This document shows positions 13,000-26,012 of a stretch of 64,000 bases of DNA, one piece after another. Source of the DNA: Cryptomeria japonica (lineage: Eukaryota; Streptophyta; Pinopsida; Cupressales; Cupressaceae). The stretch spans positions 511,753,873-511,817,872 of the forward strand of contig NC_081415.1 of the NCBI RefSeq assembly GCF_030272615.1, in the 5' to 3' direction. The notes below the pieces were generated by a model. It was not told the origin of the DNA, ran no database searches, and saw nothing but the letters and a program-made list of their open reading frames with translations. Each line of letters starts with the position of its first letter. Position 1 is the first letter of the stretch. The translations under genes were made by a program, and so were the position numbers.

Positions 13000-15900
13000 T
13001 GTTTGCCGAAGGGAAAGAAAGAACCCATCATTGCTTGGATAGGTTGATGACTTCTGAAGAAGAGTCAAGTCTGATCAACTTTGTTGATTAGAGAACCTCT
13101 CTGTCCACTCCATAAGATGAGCTCAAACATAGAGATAAATGGTTTTGTTAGAGCTTCGGGTCATTCCTTTCACTCCTACATGCACAAGGCTACTCATAGT
13201 GTGCCTACACTGCTATATTAGAAAATCAAATCAAATCAATGCATAAAAAATGCCATGAGATATCACCAAGAACCATGTTTTTATCTCTTGTTTGTTTCAT
13301 GTGCAGATACAAGTTTTCATTTAAGAAATATCATGTATGTGGGTTAAAATGGGCTCCCACAAGGGTAGAGCTCAACATAAAAGTTATCACTCATGAGAAG
13401 AATCTAAGATCATCTTAAACAAGGAATAGAATAGTATCCACAGTCCCATGTATTGTCACTCAATGATAGTAAAAGTTGTCATTCAATGAGAGCACATACA
13501 ACAATGAATAAGACTACATTCGATATCCAATGAGTGACTACAACCATCACAAAAGTGTGCAAAGAATAGCTACAACATAAGAATCCTAAGACTAATAAGA
13601 ATGACATGGTAGTTCATGAAAGATTCTAATAATGGATCATGAAGAATAGGTGGGATCAAGCATCAATAAGGAGGTTGTGAAAAGTTGATACTATAAGTAC
13701 ATAATGATATACCAAGAAAAAATCATTCAAAACACCTGTAGCATTCATAATAGGGAAAAATGGTACATCTACAGTCAACAATCTTTGACTAAAAGAAATG
13801 AATATAAATGAGCATCATTATCAAAGATCATTGTAACATTTAAAATAACATATTCATTAGAAATTAGAAGATAACTTATGTGGAGTGTAGTTACAAAGGC
13901 AATAAGTTGCAATCTACTATTAAACATAGTACAACCAAAGCTATTTCCCTCATAGCATAGTAGTCAAGGAAAGTGAATGTTAAACAATATGAAGAAAGTC
14001 AAAAGAAGTGATATACTACACAAAGAAATGGGAGATTTATTGCAATCATACATAGTCCTATCATAGTCCCCATAAAACTAATAACAGAGGAGACAAAGGC
14101 ATAATATAATCTCAAGATAATGACATCTTCAGGTCTAAGAGTAGCAAAAGATCTTTGTAGCAGCATAGGCATGAAGACGAATCCCGCTATTATAGACAGT
14201 AAATGTAGAAAATGATAGCCCATTATAGCGAGATTATTCAAAATAATAGGCATGACAATGTGGATAATGCATCATACAATGCAATAGTACAATCCCAAAA
14301 TGACAATAAATAGAGTATTTGATGTGTTTGGCACAAAGCATAGATAAAAAAATAGAGCTTTCCATATCACAATTTAAGTACACAATCATACATCTTTAAA
14401 GAAGTCACAGTCACATAACTTGAGACAGGTTTCAAAGGGAATTAATCAAAGGTCTTTAGAGAATTAATATTAGAAGAATGAGATGTATCTTGAGTAGCTT
14501 TACCAAATGATAAAAAGTAGATCCATATTCCTTAAGACATTCTAGGAAACATTAATGAGTTTATCATAGTAAATAATTAAGCAACATCATAATGCCTCCA
14601 TGCAATTGTCATAGATATAATTAGAGATTATTCTAGCCATGAATAAAATAAATTACAGAAGTATTCAAAATTGTTGTTAAGGGAAAACTATTTATCAATA
14701 CATAGGAGCAGTCATGATAGTGCAAATCAACTTCATAGCAACAATCACAAATATTGTGACATATAGTCTTTACTCACAGTTTATAGAGATACTCATCTTT
14801 ATTAGATGACAAAGCGTACCAATTCCTAAGACAATGAAGGCGCCTTCAAAAACATATTCAAAGACAGTCATCAAGAGATAAAGACTCTAGAGACCCATTA
14901 GAGTGGTATATTAGAGAAATAATAAGCCAAACACATTGTACAAAAGTCTTAGTCACTTTGAGCCTACAAAAACATAAAGTAAAATCACCTCCTAAGCATA
15001 TTATAGTATGTAAAGAAACCATCACCATCAATATTACCATAAATGATAATCACCATCAGAGAGGGGAGTTTGTTAGTTGTATGCACAATCCTACAAATGT
15101 AAAAGTCAGATATAAGCCTTGCCAATGATAAAGGAAAATCAAGACTATCACAAAGGGTTAAAGGACTATCACAGAGGGTTAAAGGACTAATAAAATGTTG
15201 TGAGCAACAAATAGTATACTCGTGAAGAAATACCAATAAGTTGACAGTCCCAGCTGCTGCAATTCATTAGTGAGAATGGTCATAATAATACATTATCGAT
15301 TAAGGTAATGGTCATTTTATGATTGGAGCTTATGCAGGTAAACCCCTATATCTTCAGATGCACCATATAACAAACAGTGTCATTCATATCACAATATAAA
15401 CAAAGGAAGTAGTGCACAAGCTTGAAACAAAACAAAATGCATGTCTATCATGGTAGCTTTGAAAGAAGAATTTAAGACAATTTAATACAAGAACAAATAC
15501 TTAGAAATATGCTACAGTACTGAAGAAAGCAACATTGGCAGCAACTGAGAAGTCTCAATGATCATACACAACCAACACAAGCATGAACATTATCAAGTGT
15601 CAAGGAAACTAAAAATTCAAAATCATTATCAATTTGTATGTCTTAATGTTTAAAAAAGCATCAATGCTTGATACATAATTATTTATGGTACTCATTGTCA
15701 AGAGGGATAAAGAGCAGTTTCATTATAGCTATAAGACAGTTAATACAAAATGCCATCATGACAATACATTTGCACTCATGAAGTAACCATTGCGACAACC
15801 ATTTTATGAGGAGAAGAAAACATCACGAATAATAAGAAGCTTGAGAATGATGATCAATACTTGTTATCATCAAACATAGTGAATGCTAGTACAAGAATTG

Positions 15901-17480
15901 ATGCTGAAGAATACAGCATACAGAGCCATGAAAAGATATAGGAGTAAAATGACAATCATTACAGTGAATGGTCTTCACCAATGCCAATACCATAAATGGA
16001 GATATCATTGTCAAAGAACAAGTCACTGATCTGAAAAACTTGTTAAAGTATATAACATCACTCTTTTAGTTAAACAAATTCACATTGAGCATTGATAGTC
16101 TTAAAGGTCAAAACAAACAACCACTAATAATGAAGAAGCCTTTTCAAGAAAAACAAAGATGATAGATATGGGCATTAAGGCACATGAGGGATCATCTTGA
16201 TAGTACATGAGGGATCATTTTGATAGTTATCTATGGAGGAGTCATGATTATGATAGCAATATGCCTAAGGAATACTAGTCACATAGTTGTTACAATCATT
16301 ATGACAAGGTACAAAAATAAATAGCAGTCATGCCCAATAAATATAAAAGATAGTGAAAGCAGCAAGTTGAATGCAAAAGAACAATATTCATAGGCTTCAC
16401 TATCAAAAGTGGTTTTAAAGAAGATAAGACATCTAGACTAGCATGAAGTTAATAAATAATGAAAAGTATAGTCATTTGAAATGAAGTTAACACTCATTTA
16501 ATGATCAAGTAAAGGGAAAATATAGTAATAAGGATTCAAGTTCGGTCAGCAATAAAAATCATCAAATGTCAAGGAAAAGTGTGCCAAAAATTTCACAAAA
16601 GGTATAAAAATAGAAACCATGGAAGATCGGTTGTAGAGTATCTTTTTGAGAAAGACATTCATAACTGTTAAAAATAGGTAGTGGAAGTTTCCTTTCCAAT
16701 GATCAAAAGGCACATACAAGGTCTTATTCGAAGCCAATTACACATAGTAGTCAAATGAACCGCTTCATAGTTATCCAAGAAGGAGGATACAATATGATGA
16801 AGGTATATATTCACATGGTCAACCAATAAGATAAAAAAATCCATCTCAAAGCATTGATAGTACTATCAATGTACCTTAAAGACAACCTTAAAATGATAAA
16901 AAGATACAAAAGTTGGAGTAGATTTCAACATTATAAATAGTCTTTTGGTAGCCGCAGAATGGAGAAGTTAAGGAAGTTAAGGATACATATTTTGCAAAGG
17001 CAAATACTATTTACATAGTGATCTTTGAATAAACACATGTAGAAATCCTAAATACATATACGACTTTCAAAGAAATAAATTTTCTATAGATGAAACAAAA
17101 AAATTGAGCAGTGCAGAATTACTTCATAAAGGGAAAATCACAGTCATTTTGCTATGAAACCCTAAGAAATACATGCATAAAAGTATGATTTTCTACTAAT
17201 TTTTATGCACAGGAAGCCACTACAGTTACAAACTAGGCTTAGAAAGAACATATATAGAAGGCTTCATCCAAGCTATCAGAAAAGACCCCATTCAAAAGAT
17301 ATATGCATGATTTAAAAGAAATATTCTAGAGTAATACTTCTCTAAAAAAAGATAACAACACATAAAAGGAAATAAGTCACATACCGCATGTAAACTTTGA
17401 AACCCTTGTTCATTCTAGCCTTCAAAGTCTCATTTCAATGCTCAAATAGAGGAATGTATGGCAGCCAGAGGGAAGTCTTC
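13000..17480. other. A-rich, strand-asymmetric block without genes
   Basis: About 4.5 kb in which the plus strand is clearly richer in A than T and rich in words such as CAATCAT, ATAGTCA and ACAAT. No domain is recognisable. The minus-strand open frames near 13999-14253 and 14858-15236 are hydrophobic but match no family I know. The steady strand bias would fit the body of an old non-coding LTR element. This is inference, since no LTR pair was found. Confidence 0.35.
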
Positions 17481-17949
17481 ATGGTGAAGACAAAAATGCG
17501 AAGTGGAGAATCTTTAGGGTTTCGAATTATCTTTAGCTAGCTATGCTCTAATTCGTTTTTATGATTTTTTTATGGACTCATTTTATTTTTTGAGAGCTAC
17601 TTTTTTTGTGTGGTTGAGTTTTCAGAACTCCCACTAGGACTGAAGTCCTAATAGTCATGTTAGTCGGGGCGATTCAAACCCAACTTTATTTAGTGCAAAA
17701 GCTCCATTTAAATTTATTGTATTTTATTTATGAATAATGTTATTTTGAAGAGAAAAGAAAAATAAAGTTAAATGCCATTATAAATAAATAAATATAATAA
17801 ATTATTAATTATTTCTTTTAAATAAATAGAAGTAGAAGTAAAAAGTATTATAAAGATTATTTTAATCTTTATTTAAAATTACTTCTACCTGATTAAATGA
17901 AAGAACTAAATAATAAATGCACTTAAGAGTTTAGTACCATGCATTTTAC

Positions 17950-18175
17950 AAAGATGAACTATTTTTTAGTTTGAGTTATTTTTAGCTCAGACTATCATAC
18001 ATAATTTTTCAGAAGTGGGGTTCTTTTTAGAGGAGCTATTTTTGGAGATATGGCATCTTGGATTTTCTCTTTTCAGCAGATGGGGATTTTTTCCATTTAG
18101 AGCTATTTTTGGTACATAGAGATGCAAATTTGACTGGGAGTTTACTTTTTCAGTGGAGCTATTTTGGGCAAGATT
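17950..18175 (+). repeat. Imperfect GAGCTATTTTTGG repeats
   Basis: Variants of GAGCTATTTTTGG occur near 17957, 18034, 18100 and 18159, the last three spaced about 60-66 bp. They lie in T-rich sequence that leads to CTATATATTCTCTCTCATTT near 18369, which resembles a TATA box with a pyrimidine initiator. Nothing else is recognised in 17481-19200. A decayed LTR promoter region is a reasonable guess. Confidence 0.4.
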
Positions 18176-19199
18176 GGCAGTTCTATATTTGCAAGTGGGA
18201 GTTCTTTTTCATTCAGTTGCAGTTGGAGAACTTTTTTGAGCATTAATAACTACTTTGACATTTTTTGGCATGACAAATTTTTTAGCATTTTTGGGTAAAT
18301 TCGCCCAAAGATTTTTCTCATGCAGATTTTTCTATTAGGGTTTTTGAAAGAGATGTACATGGTGGGTTCTATATATTCTCTCTCATTTTTTTCCCTCTAG
18401 TTCTTTCTTTTTTCTCACACATACAATAAAAAGTATTGTATCTCAACACTTTTTTCAGTTTTAAACATTTTAATAGAGATTATTTTCAGTTTTGCAATAG
18501 AGAGTTTCATTTCCTTATTAATCATTCTTTTTTTTTCCATTGTGATTTAAATTATTTGATAGAGTTATTGTGATTTAATTTTGAATCCTTTGCTTTGTTT
18601 CATTTATGCTTTGCATAAATAGGAAAATTTTATAGTAAATTCAAGTTGTGGGTTGTGTTCATCTAGTTTTCAGTTCTTTGCATGTTGTGAAAAAGCACTT
18701 TTCCTACATACGAAAGTTGGATAACTTCGAACCTTCACATGAAATGTTGATGAGTTTCATGATCCTATTTGATTTGTTAAATAATTTTTGGGTCTTTTTG
18801 CAAGTGGCTATAGTTTTAGGGAAACAAGTAGAACTACATCATTTTGGTGTATCACCTCCATTAGGATAGGTTTTTTATTACATGCAAGATTTTAACCCTT
18901 TTCTCATTAATATGTTAGTGTAAGAGATGCATCAACACATGAAGCTAACTTGGTCTCTAGAGATTCACCTTCAACTTGAGAAACCCACATGATCGAAGGT
19001 GTTTCCATGTTTCATAGGATTGCTTGGTTTCACACTTAGCATCATGGGTGCAATCCTCTATGACAACAGTTATTCGATAATTCTCTATGGATTTTGGTGG
19101 TCCACATTAATCGTTGTGCATGTAATTAAATATTTTATTGATCTAGTGGTAGTCTTCATGCTATACAACTTTCTAGCTGACCCAATGGTTGTTGCATGT

Positions 19200-19803
19200 T
19201 GTGGATGATCTCGACAATTTATTCGGTGGTTTTGTGTATTTGAGGAGTTGATTTGGGTCCATGCTATTTGCTTGTCAACATTGTATTGGTCTGATATTGA
19301 TTTGTGTATAGTGTGATATAATTTTCTAATTAGGTTCTATGTGTTGAGTCAACCTTGGAGTAAAGGTTGATAAATTGTATAAATAAGTGTTGTAATCATG
19401 TAAGATCTATGTCTATGGTTTTATTTATGATCTGTTAGATTATTATATGTGTGAACAAGCAAATTGGTCATTTGGTAGTGTGGTAGAGCAGAGAAGTGTC
19501 ATTGTGCAGACAATTTGTTTAACCAGAACTGTGATTGGGCATTTGGAGATGCTATTCTTTCAATTCATATAATTTGGATTGTTGTCTGACCTTTGTAAGG
19601 CAGCGAGCCTTCCCAAGTTTGTATCACTTTTTTGTTTTGAGTAGTGAGCTCTAGGCAGTGTGCTTGAATATGTGTGCATTTCCCATTGTACTATTTTCAC
19701 ATACTATTGCAGAGTATCATCTTATTGTGGGTAGGTTCCCACCATGGTTTGGTGAAAACTAATTCACTCCCCTCTTAGTTTTCCTACATTGTTGTTGCCA
19801 ACA
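19200..19803 (+). mobile_element. LTR, 3' part (left edge not resolved)
   Basis: It ends with ATTCACTCCCCTCTTAGTTTT and closes TTGCCAACA at 19803. Upstream, GAGTAGTGAGCTCTAGGCAG and GTGGGTAGGTTCCCACCATG match the LTR at 26013-27205, so both belong to one family. TTGTATAAATAAGTG near 19374 is a good TATA box for the LTR promoter. The next base begins an unrelated minus-strand Gypsy fragment, so this is a solo or truncated LTR. Confidence 0.6.
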
Positions 19804-20905
19804 CTTAGGCAAATCATCAATGTATGTTATTGTTAGGAATAATTATGGCCTAATTAGTATAATGTATCCTTGTCCTCCTTGCTTTATTGTCTTCAAGAAC
19901 TCTTTCTCCCCAACCACCATTACACTAGGCTCAATCTTCTTATGCTTTCCTTCTTCTTGTAGTGGAGTCAAAGTGAATGAAGTCCCATCCTTTTGTATCA
20001 CATAGATGTTTGTGTGCCCATCATGCTTTCCCTTTCTGTCATATTGCCAAGGTCTGCCTAGGAGTAAGTGGTATACATCCATAGGGATGATGTTACACAA
20101 TATTTTGTCCTTGTAACCTCATATGTTGAACTCCACCCATGCTTGCTCATTTACAAAGACCTACCATCCTTTAGTCAACCATGACACTTTGTATGGAGTG
20201 GGGTTAAGAATCCTTATTCAATCTCTCCACCATTTCTAAAGCTAGTAAGTTATCCATTGAACTTGAATCAATGACCACCTTTACATACCTTCCCATGTGA
20301 TTTGCAAGTGGTCTGAAATAAGTACTTTTTTGTGGAGGCTCTTGGACTATTGGCACCTTTATCAATATTCTCCTTAGCATCAAAGACTCAAATATCTCTA
20401 GGGAAGCATGCTGAGAAGGTGAATTCACACTTTCATTTTCTTCTTCTTGTACAATTTGGGTTCTTATCTCTCCACCTTGTGAGGTTGATCCTTTATTATA
20501 CAGGCACCTCCTTGCAGGGTGTTCAAACTAATTACAATTGATGCACTTACCAAAAAAGGTGTTATACCCTCTCCCTTGGCCTCCAAACCTTCCTTTTCCA
20601 TTAGGTCTTCTTCCTCTAAATTTGCCTCCGCTACTTTACTCGCCCTTTTGTTCTTGTTGGTTGGTTGCTTCATCTTGGGACTTGGAGGACAATCCTCTTC
20701 CCCCAAAAGTTCCTCTACCTTTAAAATCTTTTTCTTTCCTCTCACTTGCTTATCTCGTTTCCTTCTCAACTTTTCTTAAGCCTTGATGGATAGCTTGTAA
20801 CATTCCTCTACTATCTTTGGGGTGGTAAGAATGGGTTCATCTTGGATATTATACCTTAGCCCATTGAGGTATCTAGCCACCATCTCTTCCTCATCTTGGT
20901 CACCA
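19804..20905 (-). pseudogene. Ty3/Gypsy gag-protease fragment
   Basis: Read on the minus strand from 20905. The gag end is EEEMVARYLNGLRYNIQDEP. A lysine-rich linker follows (KLRRKRDKQVRGKKKI). A CCHC zinc knuckle near 20535 has correct spacing (C-I-N-C, H, C) but an in-frame stop inside it. The retropepsin region reads KVVIDSSSMDNLLALEMVE, where the family has DSG, then LLLGRPWQYDR, which lies between protease and RT. Frames shift and stops occur. RT, RNase H and integrase are missing, and the fragment is cut at 19804 by the LTR. Confidence 0.8.
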
Positions 20906-20929
20906 AATATACTTTTTTTGTGGATATAG

Positions 20930-22224
20930 AAGTGTTTTTTTTTAGAATATACACATTAGATCATATTGGAGAAAAAAAATTTGGATTCTATTTATGATGC
21001 CAAAATAACAATTGGGTATCCATAAGATTTTGAAAATTTATCACAGTTCACTAATAAATTAAAAAGAACAAGAAAAACATAAAAAACAATCTAGGAAAAA
21101 CTTATTTTATTTGAAATTAAAAACAAAATAAAATTTATAGGTCAAGTGATTAATCCCAGAAAACCACTACGGTATCTGCCAAATTTTCCATTTAGTAAGC
21201 AATTTTTTCATAAGTTAAGTTACAAGGGTAATATTTTCTAGTTATTAGTTGGCTAAATTTAGCATGCTTTTCATTTGGTCATAACATTTACATATAGTGT
21301 CCATTTTTCAAAAACAAGATATTATTGGACATATTATTTTGAGAGCTACCGAATGGTACTTCTTTTTTCCCTAGATTCTAGTCCTTGAGATTTATATAGG
21401 GCATTGAATTCAAACCTTCTTTTTTCACTTTTGAGACAATAACTTGCTCAAACAGAGTCCATTTTCCAATTGCATGTACTTTCTTGTGCATGTTTAGTTG
21501 TTTCTTCTCCTTCATGCACTACTTGGTGACATACAATTTAGTGGACCTATCATCTCCCTCCATTCTCAACATTATGGGGATTTTATATTGTTGGGGTGAA
21601 TGCTTCCTTGGTTTTTATTTGGAGTGAGCTATCAAGACATAATGATTGTATCTTAGTAAGATGTAGATTTTACTATATAGACACTCTTGCATTCCCATTT
21701 TGTGGGTGCAACTTATCCATAGTTGGTCAGTTCTTTAGATTATTGGCACCTATATTTTTTACTAGTATTTTACTCTTCCATGGTTCAATAGTATCATTAG
21801 CGTCACCCAGGTAGTTTTATGTACGATCTATATCTTCAAATAATAGATGTTTTTTTTTTTTCCTATTTGTTCTTTGTTTGAGTACTACTATTGAGGGTGC
21901 TCATAAAAATTCTCATCTTCTTGATCTAGATCCTCATCCTAATTTAAGAGTAGGTTCTTCACTGAACACTATAGTAGTTATCATTTAACAATTGTCTACA
22001 ACATCTTTGTGCTTTAAGGATATTCTTCATGTTCTTAGAGGCTTCCTAGTCCATGATTCTCTTTATTTTGTCTTTTAGAGAGGATTTTCCTCTCATCCTC
22101 TAGTTGAAAGGAGACTTTTTTGTACATGGGTACCTCATCAAACTTTTAATTACAAAGACCTATTATTGAATTTCATGTTTTTTGAGTTTTTAAAACTTCT
22201 ATCTAAGTTTCACTTAAGGGGAGG
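20930..22224 (+). pseudogene. Copia D remnant: leader and 3' internal region
   Basis: The left part (about 20950-21500) resembles the leader of Copia C (42720-43080): both contain CATAAC(A/T)TTTACATA, a following TGTC, and related flanking phrases in the same order. The right part encodes fragments such as SIVGQFFRLLAPIF and HLLDLDPHPNLRVGSSL, an acidic or serine-rich tail like that of Copia B. It ends in a polypurine tract, CTTAAGGGGAGG (22213-22224), directly before an LTR. No pol domain is visible. The element is truncated on the left. Confidence 0.45.
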
Positions 22225-22574
22225 TGTTAGAGAATTATATTTATAGTTAAGCTTAAGTTCACTTTAGTTGAGCTATATTTATCTCCTTTATAATTTTTCA
22301 TTTTATTAATATTAGATTAGGGCTTCTTTAGCTTTCTATTAAGAAATTCATTATTAACTATGTCATTCTATAATCTTGTCCTTTGATGAATCTAGCACAT
22401 CTTTCTTTCTACTCTCATTTGTCATAGGTTTTCTTGTTTTCTCTTTGATCTTGGAGGTTTGTAATGTGAAATTAAACACTATTAATAGAGTGTGTGAACC
22501 CTAAGTGCCTAGGTCAAGTTATATTATTTCAATATTTCTATTCCCTTGTTAATTATTGATCTATTTCTTCCACA
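22225..22574 (+). mobile_element. 3' LTR of Copia D
   Basis: It starts TGTTAGAGAATTATATTTAT right after the polypurine tract and ends near TTCCACA (22574), about 350 bp. Part of it aligns by eye with 28340-28450, for example a TTTATATTAGG(T)TT phrase followed by CTTTCTAT(A/T)AAG. That identifies 28320-28560 as the matching LTR family. Confidence 0.55.
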
Positions 22575-22639
22575 ACGCATCCAATTTTTTAAATCCAATA
22601 AAACTCAATTGAGAAGAGAAAATTAGCCTCACATGTTAG

Positions 22640-23095
22640 AAGGTAGTAGATGATGTGAATAAATTAAGAAATGGAGGGAACATGGTGAATCTAAAGATTA
22701 AGACCCTTCTGATAGTTTTATTTTATAAGTCTCTAAATACTTCAGCAATGTTCTCTATAAACTATAAACATTCAAATGCAGCCTACATTAGGCTTCTACT
22801 AGCTAATCATGGAGGATATAAAAAGGTTTGGTTAGAAAGTGGCTCTCTGAATATCATTAATTGCCTAATTAAAAAGATGCCTCCTGGTTGGACAATCAAG
22901 CATTTAATCTAGGAGTGTCTCAGTATGATTGCCCATTTGGACAAAATTTAAATTACCGAAGTCTTTAGGGAAGTTAATATGCCTATGGATTATATAGAAA
23001 ATCTTTGTGTGTTAAATGATGAAATCAAATGGTGAACAACGAGGGAGTCCTTTCCAATTCACTTGTGTGAGCTAACATGAAGGGATGCCAAAAAT
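22640..23095 (+). pseudogene. RNase H-like fragment, probable LINE ORF2 C-terminus
   Basis: The translation reads AAYIRLLLANHGGYKKVWLE then SGSLNIINCLIKKMPPGWTI, an RVT_3-type RNase H core in which the usual E-G-D-S is E-S-G-S. It continues with ITEVFREVNMPMDYIENL, equivalent to the H-x-x-R-E-x-N-x-x-A-D motif. Stops near 22910, 22951, 23032 and 23078 show it is dead. It lies on the same strand and about 200 bp upstream of the coiled-coil ORF at 23296, which matters for the LINE layout proposed in the findings. Confidence 0.6.
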
Positions 23096-23295
23096 ATTTC
23101 CCAATGACCAAATATTAATTATACCATCGATTCATATGAGTAAAGTCATTTCTAGAAATGAGTGATGAGTGAAGTCAACTTTTTAGATTGTTCCTATTGG
23201 TCTGGTTTTGTATCCATTGGTTCGAGTTTGGTATTATTTTTGTGAACATCAAAAGTTGTAGAGGTACTCTTTTTATATGGGGAGATAAGAACAAA

Positions 23296-24593
23296 ATGGA
23301 GTCTTCTTCATGCAAGAAGTGGGAACAAAACAAGGAGTAATGGACAGAAATTGTGGATGGTGGTTTGGAGCCTTACCCAAAAAATTTTCATGGCCAGAAT
23401 CACAAGTTAACCAAAGATTTTGTGAAGGGCTGGTATAAAAGTGTTCTTAGTGTGTATGGTGCCAAATTTAGGATTGATGAGCATTTCATAGCAGAGATTA
23501 TTGGGTTGAATATGGAAGAAAAAAAGTTCTATAGAGAGAGAAAGACCTCGGAGGAAGCTCTGTTAATTGTCTATGACAAATAGAGTGAAAGAAATAGAGT
23601 AAGGAAAATTCCTAATGGGGGTTACAATAGTAAAGAGCTCTTTAATATTTGGGTGGATATGGTGGAAATAATTATGAGGTACATTACTCTGGATGGCCCC
23701 TATGCCAGTATTTTTTCCTATCATTTCACCATCTTGAATCATTTTAGGCATGATGGAAAAATTTCTCTGCCTTTTTATTTAATGTCTCTGCTTGAGCATA
23801 ATATTATAAATCTTGCTAAAACAAATGAGAATCCTATTTTGAATGAGGGCTTAATCCTCCTCATTTTGGAATATGACAAAGTGTATGAGGTTAAGCCTTC
23901 CCTTGTTATAAAAAACCCCAAATACTTGGCTATCCATGATGTGCATGTGGTCTTAGCTATTGAGTTTGATAAGGAGGTGGGTGAAGTGGCCATGGATTGA
24001 GATGATCTCCATCTGTCAGATGACTCAGATTATAGGCCTTTAGAGGATGAGGGTTCCCCCTAGAAACCTACTCCTGATACTAATAGTATCAGGAAAAGCA
24101 AAATCTCTCTTAGATTTGCAGCTAAAAAGTTGAAAATACCCTTTTCTAAACCCCAAGACTTGGGCCCTCAAAGATCGAAAAAGAAGAAAATTGGGAAGTG
24201 GGTGGAGACAAAGGGTAAAGGGGATGATGAAATCAAACTGGATATTCCCCTGAATGTGGACCCGGGAGAATATAAAAAGGAATAAACTGATTTTGATATG
24301 CTCTTGGCTAACTCTACCATCAACCAAGAGAAATGTTTTGAGTGGGTGAACAGTGAAATTTCCCTCCTTAAACAAGGCATTAAGGATATAATTAACACCT
24401 TCATAGAGAACCCCTCACCGGACAAAACTGACAATCTCCTGAAGATGACTCAAAAATTAACGAAAGATATTAGGGTTATGAAAATCGGGCATGAGTGGAG
24501 AATTGTTCATCTAGAAAAAAATATGGAGTAATTAAAGGGAAAACTCAGGAGACTGGTGGAAATAAGAAAAGAGGCAATGAATATATTAAAATA
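23296..24593 (+). pseudogene. Coiled-coil ORF of LINE-associated family, copy 1
   Basis: One frame of 432 codons from ATG 23296 to the TAA at 24591, with internal stops near 23338, 23581, 23998, 24061 and 24283 and no frameshift. The N-terminal half (FRIDEHFIAEIIGLNMEEKK, then ISLPFYLMSLLEH) looks globular. The middle is basic (RSKKKKIGKW). The C-terminal third is helical and charged (EWVNSEISLLKQGIKDIINT). I do not recognise the family. The last part is clearly related to ORFs at 37650-38300 (plus) and 45165-45760 (minus), and probably to 46581-47640 (minus). TAAAATGAGCTTGTCATTAT just after it resembles the 3' tails of those copies. Confidence 0.65.
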
Positions 24594-25327
24594 AGGTAAA
24601 ATGAGCTTGTCATTATCTTTAATAAATTAAATCTTTATTATTTTTATACCCATTTTAAAATAGTTATGCATTTGTAATGGATACCCATTTAGACATGACA
24701 TCTTGGACAATAAAAAGTTCTCATTTTTAATGGGTATAAGTTTAGGTTTTGGACTTGAAATTATGACACGGGTTGTTCAAAATATCCACTAAAAGTAGAC
24801 TCATTATCTTTCTTTTGTCACCTTCTATTCTTTCAAATTGAACTTTGTCTGAAATTTTTTTGGAGTAATATGTAGATTTGTTTCTAAGTTTCATCATGTA
24901 GTTCATGCTAAACGCACTTGATAATAGTCATTTAATCCTCCATGTTTGTTATGACACATGTATTATCACACCATCTTTACCATTGAAGATTACAATTCAC
25001 AAGTTTTCATATGTAACCAAATGTGTTTCACCTCATTGTATTATGAAAACTTTTTATTTCAACATGTGGATAATTGATAATTTTTATAAGAAAGTCATGA
25101 GACTTATTTAATCATTTCTCTTCTTAGAATGGGCGTTTCTTCTAGAGACAACACTAGACTTGCCTCTTTTCAAGGAAAATTTTTTAATTTTTTTTTAATA
25201 ATATTCATTACATGTCGCCGAGTACACATGATTTACATATGAGACACCTATTTGTGTGGGTGATACATAGTCTTAATCTTTTTTTTCCTATGGGATGATA
25301 TTGATAATACATTTGTGTTGGATGTAG
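24594..25327. other. No gene seen
   Basis: AT-rich sequence with no recognisable coding or structural feature beyond the possible LINE tail at 24594-24640. The open frame at 24905-25111 matches nothing I know. Confidence 0.5.
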
Positions 25328-25548
25328 TTGTTTGGTGCTCAATTTAATTCCTTCTATTACCTAAGCAGGCTTGTTTGGATGTTTTATGTCATTTGGAGAG
25401 GATTTTTCCTTATTTATTTTTCTCATTTAATCTATTTCCAAGATACTTTTCGTACACTCAAACCTTACAAAACCTTATTTGTGGAATTCTTTGTTTCATT
25501 CTCCTATCTATTTTTTCTTCCTATGTTGTCGATGTGGGGAGGGAATTG

Positions 25549-25655
25549 GCATAAATGTTGTACAATAGAACCTTTGTTTTGGTGGTGCTTGGGGGAATTG
25601 ACATAAATGTTGTACAATAGATCCTCTTTGGTGGTGCTTGGGGGCTTATTTGTTT
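25549..25655. repeat. 53-bp tandem duplication
   Basis: The block starting GCATAAATGTTGTACAATAG is present twice, from about 25550 and again from about 25602, each copy ending GGTGGTGCTTGGGGG. The second copy has lost a few bases in the middle. Confidence 0.75.
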
Positions 25656-26012
25656 TATTCCATTTTGTTTTTTGTGTGCCCTTTGTCTTTGGGTTGTTTC
25701 AAGTGGATGGGGATTGTCCCTTTATGGTTATATCTTGTAACCCCTTCCTGGTTCATTGGTTTGGGTGTTGTTGGTCTCTCTCAATGTTCTTCCTAGGTTG
25801 TGGTTCTTGAGATTCATTTTTTGCATCTTTGGGCTTCTCTAGTATTTTCTATTGAGGTGGTCTTGTCTTCTATTGAGGGGGAGATGGATGTGGCTGGATT
25901 TTTCATTTCTCCTTTTGAGGTGGAGATTGATGCTTTTAAAGTTGCACGAAAGTGCTATTGGGGGGATGTTGATGTTGGCCCATTTGGAGGAATTGATTAT
26001 GTGTCGCATTGA

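Noticed and set aside
13999-14253. 84-codon hydrophobic minus-strand frame that looks like a membrane protein
   Set aside because: No family recognised, no supporting neighbours, and hydrophobic frames are expected from T-rich strands in this block.
20519-20786. Two overlapping plus-strand frames rich in S, F and P
   Set aside because: They are antisense to the recognisable Gypsy gag-protease on the minus strand.
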